From Mycobacterium sp. IDR2000157661 (lineage in GTDB: Bacteria; Actinomycetota; Actinomycetes; Mycobacteriales; Mycobacteriaceae), in assembly GCF_022317005.1 (NCBI RefSeq), contig NZ_CP081006.1:1550001-1614000 (forward strand): a stretch of DNA of 64,000 nucleotides, read 5' to 3'. Of this stretch, positions 37,976-48,128 are shown piece by piece. Within the stretch, counting starts at the first letter, position 1; each line of letters opens with the position of its first letter. The translations under genes and the position numbers were made by a program. The notes under the pieces were generated by a model. The model had not been told where the DNA came from. It saw only the letters and a list, made by a program, of their open reading frames with translations, and searched no databases.

Positions 37976-38112
37976 TCGGGCTCCTCTCTGCGTTGCGCGC
38001 ACGTACCCATCTCCCCGCAGGCTGATAAAGGTGGACACCCGGAACCGGTGAGGCGTTCGTGGATTGGCCGGGATCGGCGGCGAAGGTTTCGCGCGGCGGA
38101 CGACCTCGGCGG

Positions 38113-41100
38113 TCAGGGCCGCACGGCGTCGATGGCCCGGCGGATGCGCTGTTCGCTGACCGGGCGCGGGGTGCCGAGCTGCTGCGCCCAGAGACTGACC
38201 CGCAGCTCTTCGATCTGCCAGCCGATGTCGCGGACGTCGGCGGCCGCCGCACGCATCGGAGGCAAAGCGCTGACCAGGTCGTCGTAGGCGTCCTGCACGG
38301 CGTGCACGCGCTGCATCCGGTCGCGGTCGGCGCCGACGCCGTGCGGCAACCGGTCCAGGCGCCTGCCGACCGCCAGCAGGTAGCGGTGCAGATCAGCCAG
38401 GCGCGTCGCCCCGGTGACGGTGACGAAGCCGCGAGGCAGCAGCCGGTCGAGTTGGCCGCGGATGTCGGCGATAGCGTCGGCCTGGGCGGGCGGCGGTGTG
38501 CCGGGCACAGCGAGTTCGGCGTCGTTGGCTGCGGCCAGCACCTTCTCGACCCGCGCCACGACGCCCGTGGTGGTGGACGCCAGCTCGGCGGCCACGCGGT
38601 CGCGCAGCGCGGTGAACTCGGTGCGGCTCCACACGGGTCTCCACACCAGCATGTCCGTCGCCGCGTCCGCGCAGTCGTCGAGCAACGCCTGCAGCGACCC
38701 GTCGGGATTGGCGCCGAGGACCAGCTTGGTACGCGGGGCCAGCCCACGCTCGATGGCCTTGGCCGGTGACGGGATCGACAGGCGCAGCAGACGGCGGGTG
38801 CCCGGTCGCATTGCGGCGTCCTGCTCCGCCGCGGTCGGGAAGACGTGCACGTCGACACAAGTGCCCGCGTCGATTAGCGCTGGGTAGCCGCGCACGGCGT
38901 GCCCGCCGACGGTGCGCTCGACGCTGCGCGGCAGCTCGGCCAGGTCGTCGGGCCACCCCCGCAACCCCGTCCGCTCGATGTCGCCGGCGACCGCCTCGGC
39001 GACGGCTCGGCGCACCGGCGCGGCGAGCTGGTCCTGCAACACCTCGAGGTCCTTGCCGCGGGCGAGTTCGGTGCCGTCAGCGGCTTCGACGGCGAAGGTG
39101 ACCCGCAGGTGCGCAGGCAGTCTGTCCAGATCGAACGCGGTGATCGGCACGAGGATGCCGGTGCGGCGGTGTAGTCCGCGCTGCACCGCCTCCAGCAGCG
39201 ACCCGGCTTCCGGCGTGATGTCGGCCAGCAGCGCCCTCGCGGTGTCCGGTGCGGGGACGAAGTTGCGGCGCAGGCCCTTCGGCAACGACCGGATCAGCGC
39301 AGTGACGAGTTCCTCCCGCAAAGCCGGTACCTGCCAGGCGAATTCGTCGCGGCCGAGCCGGGCGAGCACCTCGACGGGCACATGTACGGTGACCCCGTCG
39401 TCGGCGGCACCCGGCTCGAACCGGTACGTCAGCGGCAGCACCAGATCACCTGCCTGCCATGCGTCCGGCTGCTCGCTGGTGTCCTCGGTGTGCAACAGGT
39501 CGTCGCGGGTCATGGTGAGCAGGTCCGGGGTCAGCTGCCGCTGCTTGCGCCACCACCCGTCGAAGTGCCGCCCCGACACCACCTCGGCGGGCACGCGGGC
39601 GTCGTAGAACCTGAAGATCTCCTCGTCGCCGACGATCAGGTCGCGGCGGCGCGCCTTCTCCTCCAGCTCCTCCAGGTCGGCGCGCAGCCTCGTGTTGTCG
39701 CGGAAGAAGTGGTGCCGGGTCTGCCAGTCGCCCTCGACCAGCGCGTGCCGGATGAACAGCTCGCGGGACACCTCGGGGTCGACGCGCGAATACCCGACCC
39801 GACGGCGCGGCACCAACGGCAACCCGTACAGCGTCACCCGCTCGAACGCCATGACGGCGCCGCGCTGCGCATCCCAGTGGGGCTCGCTGTAGGTGCGCTG
39901 CACCAGGTCACCCGCGATCCGCTCCACCATCTCCGGTTGGATGCGCGCCCCGATGCGGCCGTAGAGCCTGCTGGTCTCGATGAGGTCGGCGACGACGATC
40001 CAGCGCGGCGGCCGCTTGGTCAGCACCGAACCGGGCGCGAGGACGAACTTCGAGTTCCGCGCGCCCGCGTATTCGCGAGTATCACCCTCGCGCAGCCCGA
40101 TGTGCGACAACAGGCCGGCTAGCAACGCCGCGTGCACGGCGACGGGGTCGGCTGGCTCGTCGGACTCTCGGATGCCGAGATCCCCCGCGATGCCGCGCAA
40201 CTGACCGGTCAGGTCCTGCCACTCGCGAATCCGCAGGTAGTGCAGGAACTCTTGGCGGCACATGCGCCGAAACGCGTTGCCCGACAATTCCGCTCGCTGC
40301 ACACCTAGATAGCGCCACAGGTTCAGATAGGAAATGAAATCCGAGTGCTCGTCGGCGAATCTGGCGTGCTTCTGGCGGGCGGCGTCCTCGCGGTCGACGG
40401 GACGCTCACGGGGATCGGGGATCGACAGTGCCGCGGCCAGCACGAGGACCTCGCGCACGCACCCCTCGGCGTCGGCCTGCAGGATCATCCGGCCGATCCG
40501 CGGGTCGACCGGCAACCGGGCCAGCCGTCGCCCGGTCTCGGTGATCACCTCCTGTGCGTCGAACGCGCCGAGTTCCTGCAGCAGCAACACGCCGTCTCGG
40601 ATGCTGCGCCGCTCCGGCGGGTCCAGGAACGGAAACGTCTCGATCGCACCGAGATTCAGCGCCGCCATCTGCAGGATGACCGCCGCGAGGTTGGTGCGCA
40701 GGATCTCCGGATCGGTGTAGCGGGGCCGCGAGGCGAAATCGTCCTCGGAGTACAGGCGAATGCAGACCCCCGGCGCGGTGCGGCCGGACCGGCCCGCGCG
40801 CTGGGCGGCCGACGCTTGCGAGATGGGCTCTATCGGCAACCGCTGCACCTTGGTCCGCCTGCTGTAGCGCGAGATGCGGGCGGTGCCGGGGTCGACGACG
40901 TAGCGGATGCCGGGCACCGTCAGCGACGTCTCGGCCACGTTGGTGGCGAGCACGATCCGGCGGCTGGCGCTACTCGGCTGGAAGACCCGCTGCTGCTCGG
41001 CGGTGGACAACCGGGCGTAGAGCGGCAGCACCTCGGTGTTGTTATCGACAACGGCGCGCAATGCCTCACCAAGGTCGCGGATCTCGCGCTCGCCCGACAG

Positions 41101-42018
41101 GAACACCAGCACGTCGCCGGGCGGTTCGGCCTCGAGCTCGCCGATGGCGTCGATGATCGCCTCGGTCTGATCGCGCATCTCGGTGCGCACCACTTCGTGG
41201 TCGGGATCGTCCGGGTCGTCACCCACGTCGGCGGCCGCGACGACTTCCAGTGGCCGGTAGCGGATCTCGACTGGGTAGGTCCGACCGGAGACTTCGACGA
41301 CCGGCGCTCCCTCGAAGTGTGCGGCGAAGCGTTCCGGTTCGATCGTCGCCGAGGTGACGATGACCTTGAGGTCCGGCCGGCGCGGCAGAAGCTCGCGCAG
41401 ATAGCCGAGCAAGAAGTCGATGTTGAGGCTGCGCTCGTGGGCCTCGTCGAGGATCAGGGTGTCGTAGCGCAGCAGCCGGCGGTCACGCTGGATCTCGGCG
41501 AGCAGGATGCCGTCGGTCATCAGCCTGACCAACGTGCGCTGGCTGGCCTGGTCGGTGAATCGGACTGTGTAGCCGACGGTTTCACCCAGTGGAGTGCCGA
41601 GTTCGTCGGCGATGCGCTGGGCGACGGTACGGGCGGCCAGGCGGCGCGGCTGGGTGTGGCCGATGGTGCCGCGCACGCCGCGGCCGAGCTCCAGGCAGAT
41701 CTTTGGCAGCTGGGTCGTCTTGCCCGAACCGGTCGCGCCGGCCACGATCACCACCTGGTTGTCCGTGATCGCCCGGGCGATCTCGTCGCGGCGCGCGCTG
41801 ACCGGCAGGTCAGGGTAGGTGACCATTGGCAGTGCGGCGATGCGCGTCGCCACCAGCGCCTCGGCGGCGGCGATCTGGTCGGCGATGCGGGCGAGCTTCT
41901 CCGGCGCGGGGCCGCGCACCTGCTTGAGCCGGCGACCGAGGCGCGCGGCGTCGCGGATCGTCAGGCCGTCGAGGCGCGAACGCAATTCAGCGACGGACGG
42001 TTCTGACACTCGGGTCAC
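38113..42018 (-). CDS. hrpA: ATP-dependent RNA helicase HrpA (DEAH box)
   Basis: About 1301 residues. Motif I is GATGSGKTTQ, motif II DEAHERS, motif III SAT, motif VI QRAGRSGRTAPG. These are followed by the winged-helix/ratchet region and the long C-terminal domains typical of HrpA, usually about 1300 residues. In bacteria HrpA-type helicases act on mRNA processing and stalled ribosomes. GTG 42018 or 42009 can start the gene; neither has a good ribosome site, and both overlap the end of the FUSC gene (stop at 41987), implying coupling. Confidence 0.92.
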   Translation of the reverse strand: MTRVSEPSVAELRSRLDGLTIRDAARLGRRLKQVRGPAPEKLARIADQIAAAEALVATRIAALPMVTYPDLPVSARRDEIARAITDNQVVIVAGATGSGKTTQLPKICLELGRGVRGTIGHTQPRRLAARTVAQRIADELGTPLGETVGYTVRFTDQASQRTLVRLMTDGILLAEIQRDRRLLRYDTLILDEAHERSLNIDFLLGYLRELLPRRPDLKVIVTSATIEPERFAAHFEGAPVVEVSGRTYPVEIRYRPLEVVAAADVGDDPDDPDHEVVRTEMRDQTEAIIDAIGELEAEPPGDVLVFLSGEREIRDLGEALRAVVDNNTEVLPLYARLSTAEQQRVFQPSSASRRIVLATNVAETSLTVPGIRYVVDPGTARISRYSRRTKVQRLPIEPISQASAAQRAGRSGRTAPGVCIRLYSEDDFASRPRYTDPEILRTNLAAVILQMAALNLGAIETFPFLDPPERRSIRDGVLLLQELGAFDAQEVITETGRRLARLPVDPRIGRMILQADAEGCVREVLVLAAALSIPDPRERPVDREDAARQKHARFADEHSDFISYLNLWRYLGVQRAELSGNAFRRMCRQEFLHYLRIREWQDLTGQLRGIAGDLGIRESDEPADPVAVHAALLAGLLSHIGLREGDTREYAGARNSKFVLAPGSVLTKRPPRWIVVADLIETSRLYGRIGARIQPEMVERIAGDLVQRTYSEPHWDAQRGAVMAFERVTLYGLPLVPRRRVGYSRVDPEVSRELFIRHALVEGDWQTRHHFFRDNTRLRADLEELEEKARRRDLIVGDEEIFRFYDARVPAEVVSGRHFDGWWRKQRQLTPDLLTMTRDDLLHTEDTSEQPDAWQAGDLVLPLTYRFEPGAADDGVTVHVPVEVLARLGRDEFAWQVPALREELVTALIRSLPKGLRRNFVPAPDTARALLADITPEAGSLLEAVQRGLHRRTGILVPITAFDLDRLPAHLRVTFAVEAADGTELARGKDLEVLQDQLAAPVRRAVAEAVAGDIERTGLRGWPDDLAELPRSVERTVGGHAVRGYPALIDAGTCVDVHVFPTAAEQDAAMRPGTRRLLRLSIPSPAKAIERGLAPRTKLVLGANPDGSLQALLDDCADAATDMLVWRPVWSRTEFTALRDRVAAELASTTTGVVARVEKVLAAANDAELAVPGTPPPAQADAIADIRGQLDRLLPRGFVTVTGATRLADLHRYLLAVGRRLDRLPHGVGADRDRMQRVHAVQDAYDDLVSALPPMRAAAADVRDIGWQIEELRVSLWAQQLGTPRPVSEQRIRRAIDAVRP

Positions 42019-43144
42019 AATAGGCGTCGCGCGCGGACTCGACCTCCTCGCACAGGCGCTCGGCGTCGGTGTAGAGGCCGCCGTAGACCGCCCACTGGGT
42101 CGGCTCGTCCAGTCGACGGCCATGAGCGTGCCTTGTCAGTTCGCCGAGGGCGCGCCGGCAGCGCCGCGCTTCGTCGCTGAGCGGTTCACCGGTGAAGTCC
42201 TCGGTGGAGTGCATCGCGCCTGCGGCCGTCACCGCGTCGCGTGTCGTGGCCAGCAGTATGCCGTAGCGGCGCAGGAACTCGTCGTGCCGAGGCGACACCT
42301 CGCTGCGCTCGACGGCGCGGACCAGGCCGGTGATCACGCCGCGTAGCTGCTCGGCGATCCGTTCCAGGGTGTGCACGGTCACTCGGTGGCCGATGACGCT
42401 GGTGCGATCGCCGGCCAGCAACCGTCGCGGGTTGAGCTTGGTCGTGCGCACCGCGTGGTCGACCGTGTGGCGGGCCTGCGCCGCCATGTTGACCACAGCG
42501 TCGGCGCGACGGCGCCAGTCCCGGTCGACGTCCGCGCCAGGATCTTCACCGGTCAGCCCATCGCAGATGTCGGACAGCAACTCGTCGAGCGACTCACTGA
42601 GCGACTCGACGGCATACCGGGCGCTGCGGTACCTCAGCGGTGGCGCGATGAGCAGACTCACCGTCAGCGCCACGGTGGCGCCCAACAGCACCATGGCCGC
42701 GATCTCGGGCAGCGGGCCGTTAGGTGTGTTCGCCGCGGGCGATTCGAAGGCGCCGTAGGCGAAGATCGCCGCCACCGCGACATTGATCCCCTGGGCGCCC
42801 AGCCGATGCCACCGCCCGATCGCCAGCGCGACGAGCACCATCGCCGGGAACAGCCACAGCGCCACACCCCAGACCCACACGGTGGCGCCCACCATGCCGA
42901 TGCCCAGCAGCATCGCCGCGATGTAGCGGACGGCCTTGGCGATCGAATCTGCGACTGTCACCTCCACCAGCATCAGTGCCGAGAACGCCGCGAAGGTGGC
43001 ATGCGGCGAGCCGATCACCCACGTGGCGAGGTTCCACGCGATGGTCGCCGCGAGCACGGCCTTCGCCACCACCAGTGCGGTCTCACGATCGGGTCGCAGC
43101 CCAGTTGCGCTGCGCCGGAGCCGGGCGGCCAATGTGTTTCTCAC
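41987..43144 (-). CDS. FUSC-family membrane protein (aromatic acid exporter-like)
   Basis: 385 residues from GTG. Six hydrophobic helices in the first half (VVAKAVLAATIAWNLATWVIGSPHATFAAFSALMLVEVTVADSI onward) match the fusaric-acid-resistance/YccS fold. The second half is a soluble, Arg-rich helical domain with an HTVDHAVRTTKLNPRRLL region. Likely exports weak aromatic acids or has an envelope role. The end overlaps the hrpA start. Confidence 0.78.
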   Translation of the reverse strand: MRNTLAARLRRSATGLRPDRETALVVAKAVLAATIAWNLATWVIGSPHATFAAFSALMLVEVTVADSIAKAVRYIAAMLLGIGMVGATVWVWGVALWLFPAMVLVALAIGRWHRLGAQGINVAVAAIFAYGAFESPAANTPNGPLPEIAAMVLLGATVALTVSLLIAPPLRYRSARYAVESLSESLDELLSDICDGLTGEDPGADVDRDWRRRADAVVNMAAQARHTVDHAVRTTKLNPRRLLAGDRTSVIGHRVTVHTLERIAEQLRGVITGLVRAVERSEVSPRHDEFLRRYGILLATTRDAVTAAGAMHSTEDFTGEPLSDEARRCRRALGELTRHAHGRRLDEPTQWAVYGGLYTDAERLCEEVESARDAYCDPSVRTVRR

Positions 43145-43173
43145 TCAACCGCGCGTTCCCGCTCAAGACCGAC

Positions 43174-44079
43174 TCAAACGGACGCCCGGCCCTTGTCGGG
43201 TGCCCAGTAGTCGAGCATCTCGGCGAAGGTCTGGAACGCCGGAACCGACACGCCGTAGGTCGCTTCGAAGTGGATGCTCAGCGGGAAACCGAGATCGCCG
43301 ACCCCGTCGATGACGCGCTTGTACAGGTCGAGCATGAGCTTGCGCTTCTCACCGGGGTCGCTGGCCGCCATCCGCTTGACGAACTCCTGTTCCTCGGCCA
43401 CTGCGGTATTGCCCGGGTCCTGGATGAGCCAGTTGATCAGACCCACCTTGGTTTCCAGCTTCGGTACGAAACCGAACGACAGCAGGATCTCGGGCCGGTG
43501 GTCGGTCTTGTCGGCGAACTCGTGCAGGAACCCGACGATCGCGTCGGAGTACAGCAACTGGGTCATGCCGTACGTCGCACCCTGCTCGCACTTGAAGTTG
43601 AACCGGCCGTGTTCGCCGTCGCGGGTCGGGATGAGGATCGCCCCGCGGTTGGGCACCAAACCGTCATAGAGGGAGAGCGCATCGGTGGGCGCGACGCCCG
43701 AGCCCTCCCCGTCGTTCATCGTGCGGGGCACCCCGACGAAGGCGATGCCGTCGAAGCCGGCGCCGGCCAGGTCGGTCAGCCGCTGCCGCAACGCCGGTTC
43801 GTCCAGGAACGCGGTGACCTGGGTGCACAGCCCGTTCATGCCGGCGAGTTCCGGCCTGATGATCGACCAGAAGTCCAGCACGTCCATCTTCGGCTTCATC
43901 TCGATCGGCCGGCCGGAATCCTCTTCGATCATCCCCGGGATCATCACGTGCCGGATCCTGCCGTCGAGGCCGGTCTCCGCCGAGCAGCGCACCACCTTGT
44001 GCGCATCCTCCAGCGCCTGCTCGTGCCCGCGCTCGACATTCGGCGGCACGAGTTCGAGTGCGATGGTGTTCAGCGTCAC
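43174..44079 (-). CDS. Non-canonical methylenetetrahydrofolate reductase (Rv2172c-like)
   Basis: 301 residues, the same length as Rv2172c and similar throughout (NTIALELVPPNVERG, HVMIPGMIEEDSGRPIEMKPKMDVLDFWSII, GLCTQVTAFLDEP, GIAFVGVPRTMNDGEG, EQGATYGMTQLLYSDAIVGFL, LSFGFVPKLETKVGLINWLIQDPGN, HFEATYGVS). Mycobacterial proteins of this group have been reported to reduce methylene-THF for methionine synthesis despite poor similarity to MetF and absence of bound flavin. TIM-barrel fold, cytoplasmic. Confidence 0.82.
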   Translation of the reverse strand: MTLNTIALELVPPNVERGHEQALEDAHKVVRCSAETGLDGRIRHVMIPGMIEEDSGRPIEMKPKMDVLDFWSIIRPELAGMNGLCTQVTAFLDEPALRQRLTDLAGAGFDGIAFVGVPRTMNDGEGSGVAPTDALSLYDGLVPNRGAILIPTRDGEHGRFNFKCEQGATYGMTQLLYSDAIVGFLHEFADKTDHRPEILLSFGFVPKLETKVGLINWLIQDPGNTAVAEEQEFVKRMAASDPGEKRKLMLDLYKRVIDGVGDLGFPLSIHFEATYGVSVPAFQTFAEMLDYWAPDKGRASV

Positions 44080-44196
44080 CAGGTTGCTCCTCTAGACCAG
44101 TACTTCCCGCCGCGCGGCAGGTCCTCGATGACCACTATCCGCGCTCCCCTGGGTGCATCACCATACAGACCGGCGCAAACTCCCCGGCGGTCGACG

Positions 44197-44748
44197 TCAG
44201 CGCGGGCCGACTCCGCACCCGCTCCCGGCCCGGAACTCGACGACCGGCATCGCCGTGCCGAGGTCCTCGATCCGGTGCCCCAGCGTGTCTTCGAACACGG
44301 GCTTGAGCACCGACCAGGTCCTCGGATGCCGCGCAATGTAATCGGTGAGCGCGCGGGCGGCTTCCTCGGCGGGCAGGATCCGAGCATTGGCGGGCGCAGC
44401 CCGTCGAGTCGCCGTGTACACCGCCGCCCGTCCGTTCGCTCTGATGTTCTTCAACCACTGCGCGCGGTCACCGAAGCCCGAGGCGACGACGTAGACGTCC
44501 GGTTCCGGACGACCGATGACCTCGAGCACCACCCGGCGGATCCGCCCGGATCGACGGCCGACGTGCTCCAGCATCAGCAGGCGGTCGGCGAACAACCATC
44601 CGAAGCCCGCCCGGAACACCCCGATCGGCGCCCGGATAAGACGGCGCGTGCGCAGCGCGCTGCCACCGAGGAGCGCCGCCAGTCGCGCACCCCACCCACC
44701 CGTCTGCGCAGCCATTCTCTTGTGGTACCGCAATGATTGCGCCAACAC
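44197..44748 (-). CDS. Deazaflavin (F420)-dependent nitroreductase-family protein (Ddn-like)
   Basis: About 183 residues from GTG 44748; ATG 44715 is an alternative. The split-barrel pattern LLMLEHVGRRSGRIRRVVLEVIGRPEPDVYVVASGFGDRAQWLKNIRAN is characteristic of Ddn/DUF385 proteins that use F420H2 to reduce quinones or other substrates. The hydrophobic N-terminus may bind the membrane. Nearest neighbour is the MTHFR gene, with no clear metabolic link. Confidence 0.82.
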   Translation of the reverse strand: MLAQSLRYHKRMAAQTGGWGARLAALLGGSALRTRRLIRAPIGVFRAGFGWLFADRLLMLEHVGRRSGRIRRVVLEVIGRPEPDVYVVASGFGDRAQWLKNIRANGRAAVYTATRRAAPANARILPAEEAARALTDYIARHPRTWSVLKPVFEDTLGHRIEDLGTAMPVVEFRAGSGCGVGPR

Positions 44749-44926
44749 AAGTGAAAGGCACGCCGCTCGCTGTCACGGCGACACCTCGGCGATCGGGCGT
44801 CGATCCTCAGCGACATTTTGACGCCGGCGTGTTTGCGACCCATGTCCGCCGGTAAGCCCCGTGTCACGGTCGATTCTCAGCGGCTGACCACGATCGCGAT
44901 CAGCCTCGACAACTACAAGGGTTCAC

Positions 44927-45181
44927 ATGATGTACGGACGACGCGGGCTCGACACCGCCGAAGGCGTTCTCATCGCGCTGCGCCACTGCAGCGCGGACGA
45001 GGCGTTTCACGAGATCATCGGGGTGTCGCATCGGCACCAGGTGCCGGTGTTCACCCTGGCGGAAGCGCTGGTGAACGCCGCCGCGGGGTGCCGCGGATAC
45101 GACGAAACGTCGGCAGGCCGCGCGGTGATGATCGAATGGGGCGCGTTACTCGGCGCCTCGTCGACTGCGGCCGCGGGATGA
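44927..45181 (+). CDS. Stand-alone ANTAR-domain protein, 84 aa
   Basis: Almost the whole protein is the ANTAR helical bundle: [46 protein letters not shown]. There is no sensor domain. ATG 44927 follows an AAGGG ribosome site; ATG 44930 is equally possible. As an RNA-binding protein it may antiterminate its own or another transcript. The 178-base region upstream is not coding on this strand. It ends 13 bases before selO and may be co-transcribed with it. Confidence 0.75.
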   Translation: MMYGRRGLDTAEGVLIALRHCSADEAFHEIIGVSHRHQVPVFTLAEALVNAAAGCRGYDETSAGRAVMIEWGALLGASSTAAAG

Positions 45182-45194
45182 CGCGCTCCGTACG

Positions 45195-46664
45195 GTGGAC
45201 AGTGTGAGCGTCGCCCCCACCACCGTCTCGTTCGGCGACCGCTTCGCCCGCGAGCTTCCCGAGCTGGCGGTGCGCTGGCGCGCCGAGGATGCGCCCGCCC
45301 CGCAGTTGCTGGTGCTCAACGAGCCGTTGGCTGGCGAACTGGGTCTGGACGTGCAGTGGCTGCGCGGACCGGAGGGCGTGCGCCTGCTGACCGGCACGCT
45401 GGTGCCCGGCGACGCGACGCCGGTGGCCCAGGCGTACGCCGGCCACCAGTTCGGCGGATACGTCCCGCGGCTGGGCGACGGCCGCGCGCTGCTTCTCGGT
45501 GAACTCACCACCACCAGCGGCGAGCTGCGCGACCTGCATCTCAAGGGCTCGGGCGCGACGCCGTTCGCGCGCGGCGGGGACGGGCTCGCCGCGGTCGGGC
45601 CGATGCTGCGCGAGTACGTCATCAGCGAGGCGATGCACGCGCTTGGCATCCCGACGACGCGGTCGCTGGCCGTCGTCGCCACCGGCCGCCAGGTGCAGCG
45701 CGAGACACCGCTGCCGGGCGCGGTGCTCGCCCGCGTCGCCAGCAGCCACCTGAGGGTCGGGATGTTCCAGTACGCCGCCGCGTCCGGCGACGTCGACGTG
45801 CTGCGCCGGTTGGCCGACCACGCCATCGCGCGACATCACCTGCGGGCCGCGACAGCCGACAATAGCTACGTCGCGCTGTACGACGCGGTGATCGCCGCGC
45901 AGGCCGCGCTCATCGCGCAGTGGATGCTGGTCGGGTTCGTGCACGGAGTGATGAACACCGACAACACGACGATCTCCGGCGAGACCATCGACTACGGGCC
46001 GTGCGCGTTCATGGAGGCCTACGACCCGGAGACGGTGTTCAGCTCGATCGACTCCTGGGGCCGCTACGCCTACGGCAACCAGCCGACGATCGCGGCGTGG
46101 AACCTCGCCCGGCTCGCCGAAGCCCTGCTCCCGCTCTTCGCCGACGACCAGGAGCAGGCGCTGGCCGTCGCGCAGGCCAGCCTCGGCCGCTTCGGCGAGC
46201 TCTATCAGGACGCGCTGGCCAACGGGATGCGCGCCAAGCTGGGGCTTGCGCCGGCCACTCCGGACGACGCGGCGGTGCCGCTGATGAACGACGTGATCGC
46301 GCAACTGCAGCAGAGCCACGTCGACTTCACCTCGTTCTTCCGCCACCTCGGCACGGCCGCCCGCGGGGACGCCGAGCCCGTGCGGGGGCTGTTCCTCGAC
46401 CTGGCCGCGTTCGACGGCTGGCTGGCGCGGTGGCGCGCGCTGGAACCCGACGCCGGCGTCATGGACCGCGTCAACCCGGTTTACATCCCGCGCAACCACC
46501 TCGTCGAGGAGGCACTGGCCGCGGCCACCGACGGTGACCTCGCGCCGGTGCGGCTACTGCTCGACGCCGTCACCGCGCCCTACGACGAACGGCCGGCCCT
46601 GAGCCGCTACGCCGAGCCGGCGCCCGAGGACTTCGGGAAGTACCGAACCTTCTGCGGAACATGA
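45195..46664 (+). CDS. selO: Protein adenylyltransferase SelO (YdiU/UPF0061)
   Basis: Pseudokinase-fold enzyme that transfers AMP from ATP to Ser, Thr or Tyr of target proteins in redox control. Signatures: [107 protein letters not shown] (metal-binding Asn and Asp). The C-terminus YRTFCGT keeps the conserved Cys near the end. 489 residues, normal length. GTG 45195 or GTG 45204. Confidence 0.93.
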   Translation: MDSVSVAPTTVSFGDRFARELPELAVRWRAEDAPAPQLLVLNEPLAGELGLDVQWLRGPEGVRLLTGTLVPGDATPVAQAYAGHQFGGYVPRLGDGRALLLGELTTTSGELRDLHLKGSGATPFARGGDGLAAVGPMLREYVISEAMHALGIPTTRSLAVVATGRQVQRETPLPGAVLARVASSHLRVGMFQYAAASGDVDVLRRLADHAIARHHLRAATADNSYVALYDAVIAAQAALIAQWMLVGFVHGVMNTDNTTISGETIDYGPCAFMEAYDPETVFSSIDSWGRYAYGNQPTIAAWNLARLAEALLPLFADDQEQALAVAQASLGRFGELYQDALANGMRAKLGLAPATPDDAAVPLMNDVIAQLQQSHVDFTSFFRHLGTAARGDAEPVRGLFLDLAAFDGWLARWRALEPDAGVMDRVNPVYIPRNHLVEEALAAATDGDLAPVRLLLDAVTAPYDERPALSRYAEPAPEDFGKYRTFCGT

Positions 46665-46717
46665 CCCCGCACATAGACTGAACGTCATTCCCGGGAAGCA
46701 ACGGTGGGGAGTCGAAG

Positions 46718-46972
46718 ATGACTGTGCGACGGTTCGTGACGGCAGCACTGCTGGGGGTGTCGCTGTCGGCCGGAGTGGTGCCGGCGGTAGCCAACGCTCA
46801 GCCCGGCAATTGCTGTTGCCCCGTCGGCCAGACGGGCGTCATCTACGGCTGCGCGTCATTCTGCGTCCCCGGCAAGGCCCTCGACGTCGACACCGGGCTG
46901 TGCGTCGCGGCCCCGCCGCCGTACCCGCATGCACCGATCCCGCCGCCGGAGTACCCGCGTCCACCGTTCTAG
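46718..46972 (+). CDS. Small secreted Cys-rich protein, 84 aa
   Basis: A Sec signal peptide (FVTAALLGVSLSAGVVPAVANA) is followed by a short mature peptide of about 57 residues with CCCPVGQTGVIYGCASFCVPGKALDVDTGLCV, six Cys in all, and a Pro/Tyr-rich tail. Disulfide-bonded secreted peptide of unknown role. A GGGGAG ribosome site lies upstream of ATG 46718. Confidence 0.7.
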   Translation: MTVRRFVTAALLGVSLSAGVVPAVANAQPGNCCCPVGQTGVIYGCASFCVPGKALDVDTGLCVAAPPPYPHAPIPPPEYPRPPF

Positions 46973-46989
46973 GCACCCATCAGCGCCGG

Positions 46990-47970
46990 CTACCCGTCGG
47001 TGGCACTCGGCACAGAGTCGTTAAGGCTGGCCCGCAGCAGCTGCCAGGCCAGGTGGCGGGCCTCGGCCGCACGATCGTGCAGCAGTCGCTGCGCTGAGTG
47101 AACGGCCTCCTGGTCCGGCGATTGGCCGTCGACCACGGCGACGTAGGTGTCCTCGGCCACCCGCATGGCGGCCAGCACGGCCTCGTTGACGTCCAACAGG
47201 ACGTGGCTCAGCCGGTCGTCGGGGACGAGTGACTGCGCGTTGGCGAACTCGAGCGAGAAGTCCCGCACCGCCTGGCCGATGCGCTCGAATACAGGCCGCA
47301 TCGCCTCCTCGCGGGCCGCACGGTCGGGCATGCCGAGGATGCGGGCGCCCTCCTCCCACAGCACCGCCAGCAAGTGGGTCTGGGCGTGGACCGCGCGCGA
47401 CACCTCCGTGGTGGCCAGCCGTTGCTGCTGGGCCAGCAGGTGGCCGCGCTCGACCCTGGCCAGCTCCCGCTGCGCCTCGAGTTCGGCGCGGGCCAGGTTG
47501 CGGTGTGCCTCCAGGTCCGCGCGCGCCAGTTCGCGCTGCGCCTCCCGCTCGGTTTCGTGCAGCGCCCGCAGCAGCGCCAGCTGGCGCGCCGACCGCATCT
47601 CGGCGGCCGCGAGTTCGGCGCGCAGCCGGTCGGCCGCCTCGGCTGCGTGGCGGGCCGCACGCCGATGGATGGACTGCGTCTGCCACACCGTCACCAGACC
47701 GAGCGCGAAGACGGCCGCGCCGAAGAACCAGTCCGCGCGTGAACCGGTCTCGCCGGGGCTGAGCATCACGATCAGTGCGATGACCAGCACCGTCAGGCCG
47801 GCGGCCAGTACCCACACCGAGCCCCTCTGCGCCCGGGCGGTGGTGATCCGCCTGGGCCGGTGGTCGTCGCGTCCGGGTTCGGCGCCCTGCGCCGATTCGT
47901 CGTCGTCGAATTCCCCGGCAGGAGCGGTCGATTCATCCTCCGGCGACGTGCGTTGCGCCAACTCAGTCAA
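46990..47970 (-). CDS. Membrane-anchored coiled-coil protein with hendecad repeats, 326 aa
   Basis: An acidic N-terminus (1-40) precedes two transmembrane helices (about 52-71 and 80-98). A long cytoplasmic coiled coil then includes three 11-residue units at residues 143-175: EAQRELARADL, EAHRNLARAEL, EAQRELARVER. The C-terminal domain is helical. The 11-residue period is typical of right-handed coiled coils. No catalytic motif. May scaffold a membrane process; unrecognised family. Confidence 0.65.
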   Translation of the reverse strand: MTELAQRTSPEDESTAPAGEFDDDESAQGAEPGRDDHRPRRITTARAQRGSVWVLAAGLTVLVIALIVMLSPGETGSRADWFFGAAVFALGLVTVWQTQSIHRRAARHAAEAADRLRAELAAAEMRSARQLALLRALHETEREAQRELARADLEAHRNLARAELEAQRELARVERGHLLAQQQRLATTEVSRAVHAQTHLLAVLWEEGARILGMPDRAAREEAMRPVFERIGQAVRDFSLEFANAQSLVPDDRLSHVLLDVNEAVLAAMRVAEDTYVAVVDGQSPDQEAVHSAQRLLHDRAAEARHLAWQLLRASLNDSVPSATDG

Positions 47971-48128
47971 TCTCGCCCTCCCGTTCGCCGGGCCCGCGAC
48001 GAAGCGACGTCAACCCGGGCCACACCGACGCTATCCGCGACCCGTGCCCACGTCGAGCAGCGGGTGCCCGACGACCGTCGTATCCGCTGCTCATCACCGT
48101 GAAATCCGTTGCAGCAGAATCGAGGCGC

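Noticed and set aside
37976..38040. SigF-type promoter of the sigma factor gene
   Set aside because: A GGGTA is present but no GGTTT-like element lies at the right distance, so I did not list it as a feature.
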